DNA from: Parasponia andersonii
Lineage: Eukaryota > Streptophyta > Magnoliopsida > Rosales > Cannabaceae
Reading direction: 5' to 3'
Assembly (NCBI GenBank): GCA_002914805.1
Contig: JXTB01000093.1
Span: 541,898 to 605,897 of the forward strand
DNA length: 64,000 nucleotides
In this document: in pieces, positions 35,132-46,563 of the stretch
Position numbering within the stretch: the stretch's first letter is position 1
Layout: the number at the start of each line of letters is the position of its first letter
Program-made: the position numbers and the translations under genes
The notes under the pieces: generated by a model
What the model was told of the DNA's origin: nothing
The model's input: the letters and a program-made list of their open reading frames with translations, nothing else
Database searches by the model: none

Positions 35132-38100
35132 TTGGGCTTGATGATGTCCAATGGAGGAGGCTCCTTCAAGGCAGTAAACTCCGCAGCACGCCCCATCCAT
35201 AGGGTTGCTCATGATGTTAAGGCTAGCCTAGGTACATGGGTTGGCCAACTCGACTTATCAGTGGTGCCAATAGATGATTTGGCGGTAGTGCTTGGGTTGG
35301 AATTCCTTGATGTAGTGCGGTCATTCCCTGTTCCTTTTGCCAACTCTATGTGCATCATGGATGGTGAAAAGACTTGTGTGTTACCAACGGAGCGGTCCAC
35401 AAAAGCAGAAAACAAAGTACTCTCTGCACTTCAATTTAAGAAGGACTTGAAAAGAAAGGAGAAGAGTTACTTGGCCATCTTAAAGAAGCACGATGATGAA
35501 GAGTTGGAACCTCAAGGTAACCTGCCCATGGAGGTGCAAACTCTCTTGGATGAATTTCAAGATGTGATACCTAATGCCCTACCCAAGAAACTTCCATCTA
35601 GGAGGGAGATGGATTGTGAAATCGAGTTTGAGCCAGGCACGAGGCCACTTGCGATGAGTCCCTATCGAATGGCCCCTTTAGAGTTAGCGGAACTCTGAAA
35701 ACAACTAAAGGAGTTGCTTGATACGGGTTTCATCAGGCCCTCCAAAGCTCCTTTCGGTGCCCCGGTGTTGTTCCAGAAGAAGAAAGATAGCTAACTAAGG
35801 ATATGGTTGATTACCGGGCTCTTAACAAGGTGACGGTAAAGAACAAGTACCCCATTTCGCTTATTGCCGACTTGTTCGATCAACTTGGGAATGCTAGATA
35901 TTTCTGAAAGCTTGATCTACGCTCGGAGTAGTACCAAGTGCGAATAGCAGAGGGGGATGAGCCCAAGACCACGTGCGTGACAAGGTGTGGTGCTTATGAG
36001 TTCTTAGTCATGCCATTTGGTCTTACCAATGCACCTGCTACCTTTTACACCCTCATAAATAAGTTATTCTATCCCTACCTCGATCAGTTCATGGTAGTCT
36101 ATCTTGATGATATAGTCATTTATAGCAAGACCATGGAAGAGCAACTAGAACATTTGAGGAAGGAGTTCGAGGTCTTGAGGAAAAACTAACTATTTATCAA
36201 GAAGGAGAAATGCTTATTCGCCCAAAAGGAAGTGATGTTCCTAGGGCATAAGATAAAGGATTGGAAACTTATTAAGGATGAAGCCAAGGTGCAAACCATC
36301 CAAGAGTGGGAACCCCCTACTAAGGTGCTAGAGTTAAGATCCTTCCTCGGACTTGTGAATTATTATAGGCTTTTCATCAAGTCCTACTCAGTAAGAGCAG
36401 CGCCACTTACTAACCTGCTGAAGAAGACTAAGTCTTGGAAATGGACACTTGAGTGTCAAGTTTCATTCAAAGACTTGAAGAGGGCGGTAAGCGAAGAGCT
36501 GATTCTCAGCTTACCTGATCACTCAAAGGCATATGAGCTATATACGGATGCCTCCGACTTTGCTATTGGTGGAGTACTAATGCAAGAAAGGTATCCAATT
36601 ACTTATGAAAGCTGCAAACTCAATGACATTGAGAGACGTTACATGGTACAAGAAAAAGAGATGATTGCCGTCATCTATTGCCTAAGGGTGTGGCGACACT
36701 ACTTATTGGGTACTCACTTCACGATCATGACTGACAATGTAGCCACAAGCTACTTTTAAACTCAGAAATATTTGAGTCCCAAGCAAGCTCAGTGGCAAGA
36801 AATCTTGGCAGAATTCGATTACAAGCTTGAATACAAGCCTGGGAAGGCCAATATGGTGGCACATGCCCTAAGCAGGAAAGCGGAGCTGGCCGCCTTAAGT
36901 AGGCCCGATAGCACTTTGATAGATAAAATCAAGGAAAGACTGGAACACAATGTTCTTGCAAAGAGTTTGTTGCCCTTAATAACGGAAGGAAAGATGAGAC
37001 GATTTTGGCTGAGTAACGGACTTCTCTATGCCAAAGACAATCGACTCTATATGCCTAAGTGGGGGGAAACTTAAGAAAAGAGCTTATCAAAGAGTGCCAT
37101 TATTCTTTATGGGCTGGTCACCGAGGTCAAAAACGCACTCTTGCTCTTATCAAATCTATCTACTACTGGCCTCAACTGAGAGATTATGTCGAGGCCTATG
37201 TACGAACTTGTCTTGTGTGCCAACAAGACAAGGTAGAACAACAATCATCGTGTGGAATGTTGGAACCTCTCCCCATTCTTGAGAGGCCGTGGGAGAGTGT
37301 TTCCATGGATTTCATCACTAGCCTACCTAAGTCAGAGAGCTTTGGCAGCATTATAGTAGTGGTTGATCGTTTCAGCAAGTATGCAACTTTTATACCTGCT
37401 TCATATGATTGTCCTACCGATGAGACTACGCGCCTCTTTATGAAGCATATCGTGAAGCTTTAGGGAGTCTCATCAAACATCGTAAGTGATCATGATCCTC
37501 GATTCATTGGAAGGTTTTGGATAGAATTGTTCAAGTTGATGGGTTCAGATTTGAACTTTTCTACTAGCTTTCACCCCCAAAGTGATGGCCAGATGGAAAG
37601 GGTGAATGCCTTGCTGGAGTTATACTTAAGGCACTTGTTGAGTGCCAATCAAAAAAATTAAGCAAAATTACTTGATGTAGCCCAATTCTCCTTTAACCTC
37701 CAGAGGAGCGAGTCTATGGGCAAGAGTCCCTTCGAGATAGTCATGGGTCAACAACCTATGACCCCGCATGTCTTAGCGATAAGTTATAGTGGAAAAAGTT
37801 CTGTAGTATTCAAGTTTGCTAAGGCATGGCATGAACAAGCAGAGTTAGCTAGGGCCTACTTGAACAAAGCTTCTAAAAGAATGAAAAAGTGGGCCGACAA
37901 AAAAGAGGAGGCACGTTGAGTACCAAGAGGGGGATTTAGTCCTTGTCAAATTGTTGCTCCAACAATTCAAAACCTTAAGGAAGGTGCACAAAGGATTGGT
38001 GCATAAATATGAGGGTCCATTTCTAGTACTCAAGCGTGTAGGTAAGGTCTCCTATAAGCTTCAAGTCCCTGCCAAGTTAAACATTTTCCCTATCTTCCAT

Positions 38101-38328
38101 GTTTGCATACTAAAACCCTACCATAGAGATGAAGGAGATCCTTCAAGGGGCAAATCCAAAAGAGCTCCTGCTGCGGTGATAACTTTTTTTGATAAAGAGG
38201 TAGAGTACATTTTGATTGATCGCTTGATCTGCCAACGTGGTGTTCCTAATTATCGGGAATACTTAGTAAAATGGAAGAATTTGCCTAAGGCCAAGGCTAG
38301 CTGGGAGCATGAAGATGCCTTGTGGTAA
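35132..38328 (+). pseudogene. Chromovirus RT, RNase H, integrase and chromodomain, broken
   Basis: 35132-35698 is the protease end and RT entry (PLAMSPYRMAPLELAEL). 35938-36189 is the RT palm with [12 protein letters not shown] and the intact catalytic VVYLDDIVIYSK. 36232-36759 is thumb and RNase H (LYTDASDFAIGGVLMQ, MVQEKEMIAVI, MTDNVATSYF). 36772-37463 runs from PGKANMVAHALSRK to the integrase zinc site (CLVCQQDKVEQQ) and the first core Asp (SMDFITSLP). The second Asp (SDHDPRF) and Glu (SDGQMERVNALLE) follow near 37485 and 37590. 37951-38328 holds the integrase C-terminus and chromodomain (VEYILIDRLICQRG, YREYLVKWKNLPKAKASWEH). Stops at about 35696, 36187, 36757, 37072, 37461, 37659 and 37917 break it. 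Confidence 0.85.
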
Positions 38329-38399
38329 TTCAAAAACCATATCAAGCGGTCCAAAGTTGATGGCGCTATGGGGACGTCGCGAACTTGAGTGGAGGAGGG

Positions 38400-39062
38400 T
38401 ATTACGCCCTGCTCATTTGGCTCCCAAAATCCAAATATTGTTTCTCATGGCTCTAAGGTCCTATATATATATATATATATTGCTCACCCAAACAGATTGA
38501 GCAAGACCCTAGAACGTAGTGGACACTTCTAGAATGATCAAAAGGGGTCTTAGCCATACTAGAAGACTCTAGTTGGCACTACTAAGTTCTAGAAGGCTCT
38601 AGATAAGGTCGGATAGTGCTAGATGGGTTGGACGGTCCTAGAAACTCCTAGAATGACTAAGAAGAGCCAAGATGGTGAGTAAACCTCTTGAAAAGATCTA
38701 GACCATGTTTTGTTCTAAAATTCTCTATGTAAATATCTTTGTAGATATTATAACTTTAGTTGAGAATAATCTAGACCATTTGTAAGATCATGCCACTTGG
38801 CACGATCATAACTGTTGGTTAGTTTAAGTTTTGCCTATATAAAGGACCCCTTGGGTTCATTTGTAGACAAGTCTCATTTGTAAGAGTTGTAAGCATTCCA
38901 AGAGTAAAACAAAGCTTTCATTCACCTAAACTCTCACATCCTAACCACTTTATTTCAAAAGCTTACTCTAAATCCCTTTCTTGAGTATTAGTAGGCTGAC
39001 TTAGTGCGACAGACTGTGCTAAGTGCCGCACAATTGTCTAGTTTGAGGCTAAGGTCGTGACA
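38400..39062 (+). repeat. 3' LTR of the chromovirus, with polypurine tract at 38390-38399
   Basis: The tract TGGAGGAGGG is followed by TATTACGCCC (expected TGTTACGCCC), and the LTR ends ...AAGGTCGTGACA at 39062. A promoter-like CTATATAAAGGACC lies near 38836 and a TA microsatellite near 38461-38480. No second copy exists in the window. Confidence 0.7.
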
Positions 39063-40978
39063 TATAGTTAATAAAGTTATACTTTTAACTAGCTCCATCA
39101 AGCTTGTACCTCTTTTCTTTCGGAATCTGAGCATAGCACACACATCCAAAGACTTTCAGATACTTCATAGATGATTTTTTTTCCCATTCCAGGCTTCTAT
39201 GGGATTTGGTTCCATACTGTTTTGGTGTTCACACCTGTTAATTAGATATACAGCCGTATAAATAGCTTCAATCCATAAAGTCTTAAGTAGTTTCTTCTCA
39301 TACAACATAGACTTTGTCATTTCCATAATGGTTTGATTTTTTCTTTCAGATTTTGTTGTAGAGTTCTACATCAATTGTGGTCCATATACAATTGTATACA
39401 CTAATTCAAGTAGTATTTTCGCTATCCAAGCTACTTTTGGGAATGGCTACCGATGATGCTTCCCAAGTGCATATCCTTCACAAACTTTACTTTTTTCTTT
39501 AATTCTTGGAAGCCTATGTACCATATTTTTCTAATGTCGCAGCTTAAGACCTTAAAAATTGAGATACCCAAGCCTTCGGTGCTATAGTCATGAATCATTA
39601 TTGACTTGTGCCTTCAATGCTCCCTCATTGCCATGCGTGAAATTGAGTAGGAAGCTTTAGTTCTCCATATTTAGCTTTGCCAATAATAATCTCTCGTTTC
39701 CCTTGTAATAAATGGTACAGTAATTATCTTCAAAATTCGATAAATAGCCATTCTCAACTAGTTGCCCAGAACTCAACAAATTTTGATCCAACTCGGAAAC
39801 ATAGAGAATACATCTTGAACATTTCTTTGTTTTACTCCATTGATTCTTTCGCCTTTTACATCCATAAAGGAACCATTTCTAAACATAACTTTAGAAGTTA
39901 CTGTACTATCCATGTCAAGAAAAACATTCTTGTTTGCCGTCATATGATTAGTGCAATCACTATCTAAGAACTATTTTGTTTTACTATCATTGGAGCAGCT
40001 GCTTCTTCCAAGACACACCTCATTCTTCGATTCAAAAGTGCATTGATGAGCATAAAATAAGCTTGTCTCACCTTCCTTTTCTACTGCAACACTTGCTTGT
40101 TGTAAATTTTGAAATCTATAATCCTTTTGCATATGCCCAAATTTCTTACAGTTATAATATAGTGGCTTTCTTTTGAACCAACAATCATCTTTAGTGTGGT
40201 TATTTCATTTGCAAATCTTACATCGTGTACCTGACCTTCTTCGTTAATCTTCTATCAAAATTGCCTCTACCACTGCTCTTGAATTTCTTCCTCTTCCTCT
40301 TTGTTTTCCACCTCCAGATGACATTTCCCTTTTTTGTTCATTGTTTTATGGATGTCTTTCATTACCTAGATTGAAACACACTCTCTACTAGTTTTTCAGA
40401 GTGCCATAACATTTTTTGCCTAAATAATATTAAAGAACCCATCAAATTTTGGAGACTTAATTTTGACATATCTTTTATTTCTTTGGTAAAACTTTTGAAT
40501 TAAATTTTTTAGGCAAGTAAATCAAATTCTTCTCTACAAAATATCTTCACCATATATCTTCATTTGATTAATATTTTATAATTTCATTGTCCTTCATCCT
40601 TGTATTTTCAAAATCTTTTCTCAAAGCTTGAAGTTTGATATCTCTTACCTTTGAATCTCCGAAGAATTTTTCTTACAAATTTTCTCAAGCATCCTTAGCT
40701 TTAGTTGCCCTCAAGATTCTTGGATAAATATGGTCAGCAACAACCTTATGTAGCAGCATGCACTTGCGTTCTGTTGCTTGTCTTTCCTCAGCTTCTTTTG
40801 TTGAGCTTCCAATAGTGTTGTCCCTAGACTTACTTCCGTATACCTATCTTCAACTATATCCTACAATCAGCTGCTATTAATGCTTCATCTTCACACACTA
40901 TAAATCATAGTTTTCTCCATCAAAAACTGGTACATGCAGCTGTTGGACGTCCGTACTTGAACCACTTGTGCTGGCCAT
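39063..40978 (-). pseudogene. Truncated copia gag-integrase remnant
   Basis: The minus strand starts at ATG 40978 (MASTSGSSTDVQQL, VPVFDGENYD), a copia gag opening. Near 40240-40110 are two zinc-binding motifs, CKIC..NNHTKDDCW and YNCKKFGHMQKDY. 39380-39200 gives the integrase signature ERKNQTIMEMTKSMLYEKK and AIYTAVYLINRCEH. Near 39110 it reads RYKLDGAS and then stops exactly where the chromovirus LTR ends. RT and RNase H are absent. Many stops and shifts; no function expected. Confidence 0.75.
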
Positions 40979-41049
40979 AGTTTTTCTTCTTCGAACTCTC
41001 ATTTTTCTTCCTTTTTCGGAGGGAAAACTTTGCTGCAAACTCCAGTGCT

Positions 41050-41364
41050 GATACCACAAATATTGGCTGTGATTTCAGCTTAGAAACAATGGGAAAATGG
41101 TGTTTTAAGACACTAAAAAGACGTGGATTACTACTGCAATTTTTGAGAAACAATAGGGGGGAAAATATGGCAAAGCTCTTCATCAAAGGGAGCTAATTCA
41201 ATTCATATTATAATCTGATTTTTTCAGATCCTCAAACATAAAGGAAGTGCTAGAAGCTTTCAAGATATATATTGTCTTTTAATCTTAGCCTTACACTTGT
41301 TTACATCACAACTATTGACTTACACATAAATAAACTAGAGTAAAATAACTTAATATAAATAACA
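41050..41364 (-). mobile_element. Probable PBS and 5' LTR of the truncated copia element
   Basis: On the minus strand TGGTATCAGCACTGG (41044-41058) resembles the initiator-Met tRNA primer site, upstream of the gag ATG. The LTR should extend from there to about 41364, where the minus strand reads TGTTATTTATATTAAG. With no partner LTR in the window this boundary is a guess. Confidence 0.4.
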
Positions 41365-41377
41365 TTAAGCACTGCAG

Positions 41378-41530
41378 TATGACGAAGTGGGTTAGCTTAA
41401 GTGATAAGAGCACTTACTATTTAGGATTTCGGTTCTAGGTTCAAGTCACATCAAGAATAGGCATGAAAGCCTATTATCCTTAATAGGACAGGATGAAAAT
41501 TAGGTAATAGTAGATATTTTTCTTTAATTT
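41378..41530 (+). mobile_element. tRNA-derived SINE-like sequence
   Basis: GTTAGCTTAAGTGATAAGAG resembles a Pol III A box, and GGTTCAAGTCAC about 45 bp later resembles a B box. The spacing suits a tRNA head, but the stem pairing of a functional tRNA is absent and AT-rich sequence follows. The 3' end is uncertain. Confidence 0.45.
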
Positions 41531-41728
41531 ATAATAAGTAGATGGCAAAATTAAGGAGATTAAACCGACACCAACAAGTTTAAATGTTTAATACAGATAT
41601 CAAACCTTCATTCCTAGAGAACAAGAGGAATTACAAACTTGGTGACGTGCTCAAACAAAATATCAACCTAATGGCGACTTCTCAGCACCGAAAATATAAA
41701 ACAGTACAAAATATTAAACATAACAGTT

Positions 41729-43048
41729 TCAAATGGCTAATCTGTTTTTGGTAGCAAATTCAAGAAGCAATGGGTCACGCTCAAACAAGTCCATGTCGTT
41801 TTTGCCCAAAGTCACCCAAGCTTCAACTCCTCCTTCTCTCGTGTCCATCAACGTGACTAACTTGCTGAGTCCGTTGGCGACAGGAAGAATATTCACCCAC
41901 GTTGGCTTTCCCCACCCAAAGTCAGCTATCTCGTATAACTTGAAAGCACACAAACTGGTGACCATCAAGCTATCTGCATCATCTCTTCTAAATAACTCCA
42001 ATAATTGTTTCGCATCCTCAAGAATCACTTGTAACGCATCTTCTCCTCCAAGTATTTTGGCTTTGTTTTCGTCGAATTGTCTTCTTATTCCCTCTCTTAA
42101 TTCAGCAACCATATCTGACAGTTCCAGTTCATGATCATCATATTTTGTCAGAGCAGGAATGACAAAATTTCCGATCAAGTGTTCCGGCATAGGCGGCTCA
42201 GCCCTTTTGCGTATGTCCACAGCTTGTGTCATGAAAAAGGTCTTCTTTGGTACTCCGACTCTGATTGATCGTGAACCAGCCATTACGCATTTCCATATAA
42301 GAGCAGTCACTACTTCAACCCGGCTCGGCTGCTTCACGCGGTCGCCAGCAGTTTTGGCCTTAAGATCGACAATCGTTTGTTTGTCGAACACAAACAACTT
42401 TGTGACACTTTGATCTCCAGCCTTATTCAATTCCTGGGGAGGCGGCCGGAAGCTGCGATGACGTCCCGGTGGGAAATAGGAAGCGGCGTCAAGCACCGGG
42501 ACTACCGTTTGACCAGACCCTTTTAAGGTTTCAGCCCAACTCTTGATGAACACACTCATTGTTCTTGCATCGAATAACTTGTGCGACGTGCAAACACCAA
42601 CAGCCAATCCACCGCAGTCGAAGAAAGTGGCTTGAACTTGCAGTATAGGCCATGTGCCAGCATCCGGTGATTGGATCGCCGCGGGAAAGAATTGTTCAAT
42701 GGCTCCAGGATTGTTTGGTTGCTCTAGAAATGTTGAGAGAAGGCCATTCAATTTAGCTTCGACGTATGGAGCACCATCGTCGTTGCATTCAATGGTGATG
42801 TTGTTTTTTATTCTTCCAGCAAATGGGTAGAAACAAGATAAGGATTCCGATAGCGATTTCTTTAGCTGCTTCGATTTTTGATCAGGACTACCAGAGGTAA
42901 CATCAATCTGGGCGGTGTAGAAGTAAACCACACGGCCTTAAATCTCAGGTGAAAGCTGATCCAAGGAAGAAAGTCGGTAGCTTTTGAGGTGAGGAGGAGT
43001 TGGAGAGGAAGGTTTTATAATTTCTCTACTGATGATCTCAACCTTCAT
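41729..43048 (-). pseudogene. BAHD acyltransferase with a single premature stop (codon 37)
   Basis: From ATG 43048 ([18 protein letters not shown]) the frame is open except for TAA at 42938-42940 (codon 37). The family alignment places YG(Q/R)VVYFY here, so a Tyr codon (TAT or TAC) probably became TAA. After the stop, 400 codons are uninterrupted and keep every landmark: YVEAKLNG, FFDCGGLAVGVCTSHKLFDA (HxxxD at about 156-160), VDIRKRAEPPMPE and [12 protein letters not shown] (DFGWG at about 376-380), ending KNRLAI. It is close to the intact gene at 28359-29633 and has the same orientation. No ATG occurs just after the stop, so reinitiation giving a full core is unlikely. It may be a very young pseudogene, a segregating null allele or a base-call error. 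Confidence 0.8.
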
Positions 43049-43889
43049 CTCTGCCGTATCTATGATCACTTTTGTTAGATTTCTCACACAATTGAGCTTT
43101 TATCGTAAATACTTGATCGTCAGAGACAGAAAGACTCGTGGGAAACAGTCTCGTGTGTATGAGTGAGTATATACGTATGCATAGATACTAGAATGCAGTA
43201 AAATAGGATAGAATTCCTGACCTCTTAGGAGTCGAAGAATCGTATCTAGATATGTATTGAGTTGGCGATTTGACCAACTCTCGTAGTCAGATTATTGAGA
43301 TTAATTCTAATGATGTGAACTTAATGAATAAATTTGGCATAATGCTTGTGCACGCAGTATATATATAATATTTATGACCATTTACACTTTGAATTTCATG
43401 CCAATACGTACAATGACAACCGTTGATAAATGTACTAGCATGTTGTGCGCATTGTTTCGAATAAATATATATATATATATATAGATTATATGCAATTACA
43501 TTTTGTATTTTATGCCAATTTGTTACAATGACTAGTAATGCGCAATACTGAAAAGAATGGGAATGTCATGACCTTTAAGGCATTTGATTTTGTAGAATCA
43601 CCATTGGAATGAAAATAAAGAATGGGAATGTCATGACCGTTAAGGTGTTTAATTTACACATTGTTTTGAGAGGAAATTAAAAATATATATATATATATAT
43701 ATTCTATAGACATATAAACATATATGTCCATTGGATTTACCCATGATTCTATCTTAGGTTTCGGAAATAACAAATGTATTCCCTTGAATTAGCAAATCAA
43801 TATGTATTTCACCTCATAATCTTATTTGGTTTAAATTTAATTCGGTGAACTTGTAACCAAATAAATATTAACAAGGAAAAAGCAATATT
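43049..43889. other. Upstream region and AT-rich spacer
   Basis: 43085-43130 contains, on the minus strand, GTATTTACGATAAAAGCTCA, matching the promoter of the intact BAHD gene. TA microsatellites lie near 43463-43482 and 43684-43701. A short direct duplication of GAATGGGAATGTCATGACC occurs at about 43556 and 43621. Confidence 0.5.
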
Positions 43890-45822
43890 TGTAAAATCTT
43901 GTTTTTATTAAGGGCAAAAGAGTCTTTTGACCAAATTTAAAAAAAAAATCAGATATTTTTCTTCTCTATCTCCCTCGTCCGATCTCTGTTTCTCTCTCAC
44001 TCATCCTCAGTGTCTCTCTCCCGTTCTCTCTCCCTCCATCGTCTCTCTCTCTCTCTCTCTTGCCGTTCTCTCTCTTCGGAGTACCCGCCGCCGTACGAGA
44101 CGAGCGCGCCGCCCAGCCAAAGCTCTGAGGTGCCAGAACAACGTGAAGCTTCACCGCTGCCGTCGCTCGCCGGCGCCAATTCCGACGAGGAAAAGCTGCA
44201 AAACCGATGGCGATCGATTCCTCTCGTCGTGGGCTTTCTTCAGGTATATATATCACGATCTCATTTTGTCCGGATTAAAAGTTACAATTTTTGTGTAATT
44301 TTAAGTTCGGGTTCGAGTTTTGATCCAAACGTTAGATTTGGTTTTTGTTATCATTTTTGGAATGTACTCGGAAAATGGTGAAGTTTAATATATATATTGA
44401 CTATATTTGGTGATCGGCACGAAAAACCATATCTAACAACTTAGATTTTATCTCGCTTTACGTGACACCAGACCGGTGTCGGTCTGGACAGGAACTGGTT
44501 GAATCATATGTCTAATCTAGCTATTTTTGGTGCTAAGAATTCAGTAAAGAGGTTTGTTTGTCGATTCAAAGCTCTGTTGAGGAGTAGAATTTTCACAAGT
44601 GAGCGATCGAGGGTCTGGAATTGGTTCTTGACCCATTGGCATGATATCACTATTCTAGTGAGGTAGGGATTCGATTACTTGATTCAAAAATTAATTTAAT
44701 TTATGAATTTTATATATTTTCAATAAATATAAAATTTCGTGAAATAATTTATAAAAATTATGTTTATGTCCATTTTTTACCTGATTTGAGATATAAACTG
44801 CTTGGAAGATACGTCACACTGGTTGGCATGTTATATATACTGTTTTGGATTGATTTCTGCACGAAATTTGGATTTTGGAATTTTGATAGAAAATAGCTGT
44901 TATAATGCCAAAATTTTTAGAAAAATTTAAAATGGTTTGAGAACTCAGTTTTAAGGATTGGAAGTGATTTGATTAAAGAATGCTGCATGGTTTTTTTGAG
45001 ATTTTGTAGAAATGGTGCATATCCTTATTACGATGCCCTACATTGGGTGATCAGACATACGATGCCCCACATCGGTTGATCGGACTTACGGCGCCTTTTT
45101 AAATGACCCGGACTTACGAGTGATCCATTACGACACTTCGGATATCACGATTGCATACATAGATATATGTTGGTTTGAATGGATATGTACAGGTTTTAAT
45201 GGATATTATAATGGTTTAAAATGTTTGACCATTGGACTATGATTTCTACTTGAGTTTTGTGAACTGTTTTGAATAGAATACTGACCATACAGAATCTTCA
45301 ACATGAATATATTTTAAATATATGTAAGAACTTGTAATTGATTCTCTACCGGGCATTAACTCACCCCTTTCTTCCTTTCAGGTGGCACTTAGTGTAATTT
45401 AGATCAGAAGAGATAAATCGAGGTATTTGCAGAACAATTAGTTTATTAATATTTTAGTAATTTCCTACGAGACTTGTGAAATATTTAAATTTGAGTAGGA
45501 ATTTGGATTTCATGAAACTTTACAAATTAGAATATGAAAACTGGACATGGTTTATATTACTTATGTCTGAGTTTGAGTATGAAATGATTTGTGATGTACG
45601 ACTATTAAAACAATTATTTTATTTACAGTCTACGTTAAATGAGTGATGCATAACTGTGGGATTTTATTTTCATTTAAATATTTTGTTGAGTTCAGTTTTG
45701 AAAAATTAGAGTTTCCAAGGCAAAATTTTGAATGAATTGAGTCTTTTTTATTTAGTTCTTTTTGGTATTTCTAATTTATGAAATGCTCATTCTGCCATTT
45801 ACCCCGGCCTCGAGTCCTGACG
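43890..45822 (+). mobile_element. Solo LTR, Tekay-related, with perfect TSD
   Basis: It begins TGTAAAATCTTG and ends ...CGAGTCCTGACG, and is flanked by ATATT on both sides (43885-43889, 45823-45827). The content follows the Tekay-type LTRs in reverse orientation: AAAAGAGTCTTTTGACC, a CT tract (about 44040-44062), a GC-rich patch (about 44080-44215), the AAAACCATAT...GACCGGTGTCGG block, and CTGCCATTTACCCCGGCCTC near the end. The final base is G where A is expected. No internal region remains, as after LTR-LTR recombination. Confidence 0.8.
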
Positions 45823-45858
45823 ATATTGACAATGGTTGAAAGTAAAATAATGAATAAG

Positions 45859-46542
45859 TACTAACCAGGAAAAAGCAACGGTAATGGTTGATAGTAAAAT
45901 ACGTGGTGTCTGAAATAAGTGTGTGTCTGAGAATGTATTTTTTTTTCATCTGTTGTGGATTCTGACATAGCTATTCGGGCTTTAACGAGTTACCGAAGAT
46001 CGAACCTCCCTTTCCAATGCTTGTCAACCAGCATTGCTCAAGATAAACATTGAGTACCACCTACAACAGACCTTTATAAATTAAATATCGATGCAACATT
46101 TTGTAAAGAAAATAGTTCTACGGGATTTGGAGCTGTTATTCGAGATTCAAGTGGTGCAGTTTTAGCTTTCTCATGTGGCATTTTGATAGGGCTCACCCTG
46201 CTTTTCAAGCTGAATTGATAGCCTTGAGGGAAGGTTTACTCTTAGCTTCTCACCGTAGTCTTTTTTTTTTTTATATATTATTGAGAGTGATGCTTTAAGC
46301 GCTATTAATTTTATGAATACTCGTTTGTTTGATAGTTTGATTGTCAAATATATAGTTGATCTTATCTCACTTGTAGGAGGTGATAGTTGTCCATACTCTG
46401 CCGTCTGTGGGTCTTGGGTATGATGTTTCTTATTCTGGGGATGGAGATCATATTCCCTCTATTTTGTTTCGATGTATAGGAAACGTATTTGGTATCTCAT
46501 TAATAAGTTTTCCTGAACGATCCTTTTGAAAAAAGAAAAAAA
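45859..46542 (+). mobile_element. 5'-truncated LINE tail carrying an RNase H-like fragment
   Basis: The insert is flanked by a perfect 21-bp duplication, from GAAAGTAAAATAATGAATAA plus G at 45838-45858 to the same at 46543-46563, and ends in an A-rich tail (TTGAAAAAAGAAAAAAA). Around 46080-46340 it translates as KLNIDATFCKENSSTGFGAV, IRDSSGAVLAFSCG and, after a shift, AHPAFQAELIALREGLLLAS and ESDALSAINFMNTRLF. This matches the plant LINE-type RNase H domain (RVT_3-like), with D, E and D positions visible. Frame changes and 5' truncation make it inactive. Confidence 0.75.
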
Positions 46543-46563
46543 GAAAGTAAAATAATGAATAAG

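Larger units (their letters stand above)
34195..39062 (+). mobile_element. 5'-truncated chromodomain Ty3/gypsy element (chromovirus)
   Basis: Order on the plus strand: gag, zinc knuckle, protease, RT, RNase H, integrase, chromodomain, purine tract, 3' LTR. No 5' LTR, PBS or gag N-terminus is present, so the element begins abruptly around 34195 inside gag. All domains carry stops or shifts. It is a different lineage from the Tekay-type elements, with a 663-bp LTR and a fuller C-terminal chromodomain. Confidence 0.85.

Noticed and set aside
41378..41460. Possible functional tRNA gene
   Set aside because: A- and B-box-like blocks are present, but the acceptor and arm pairing of a tRNA cannot be made; a SINE-like origin is preferred.
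43927..44381. Ser/Leu/Arg-rich ORFs on both strands near a CT microsatellite
   Set aside because: Inside the solo LTR; low-complexity translation of the CT tract and GC patch.
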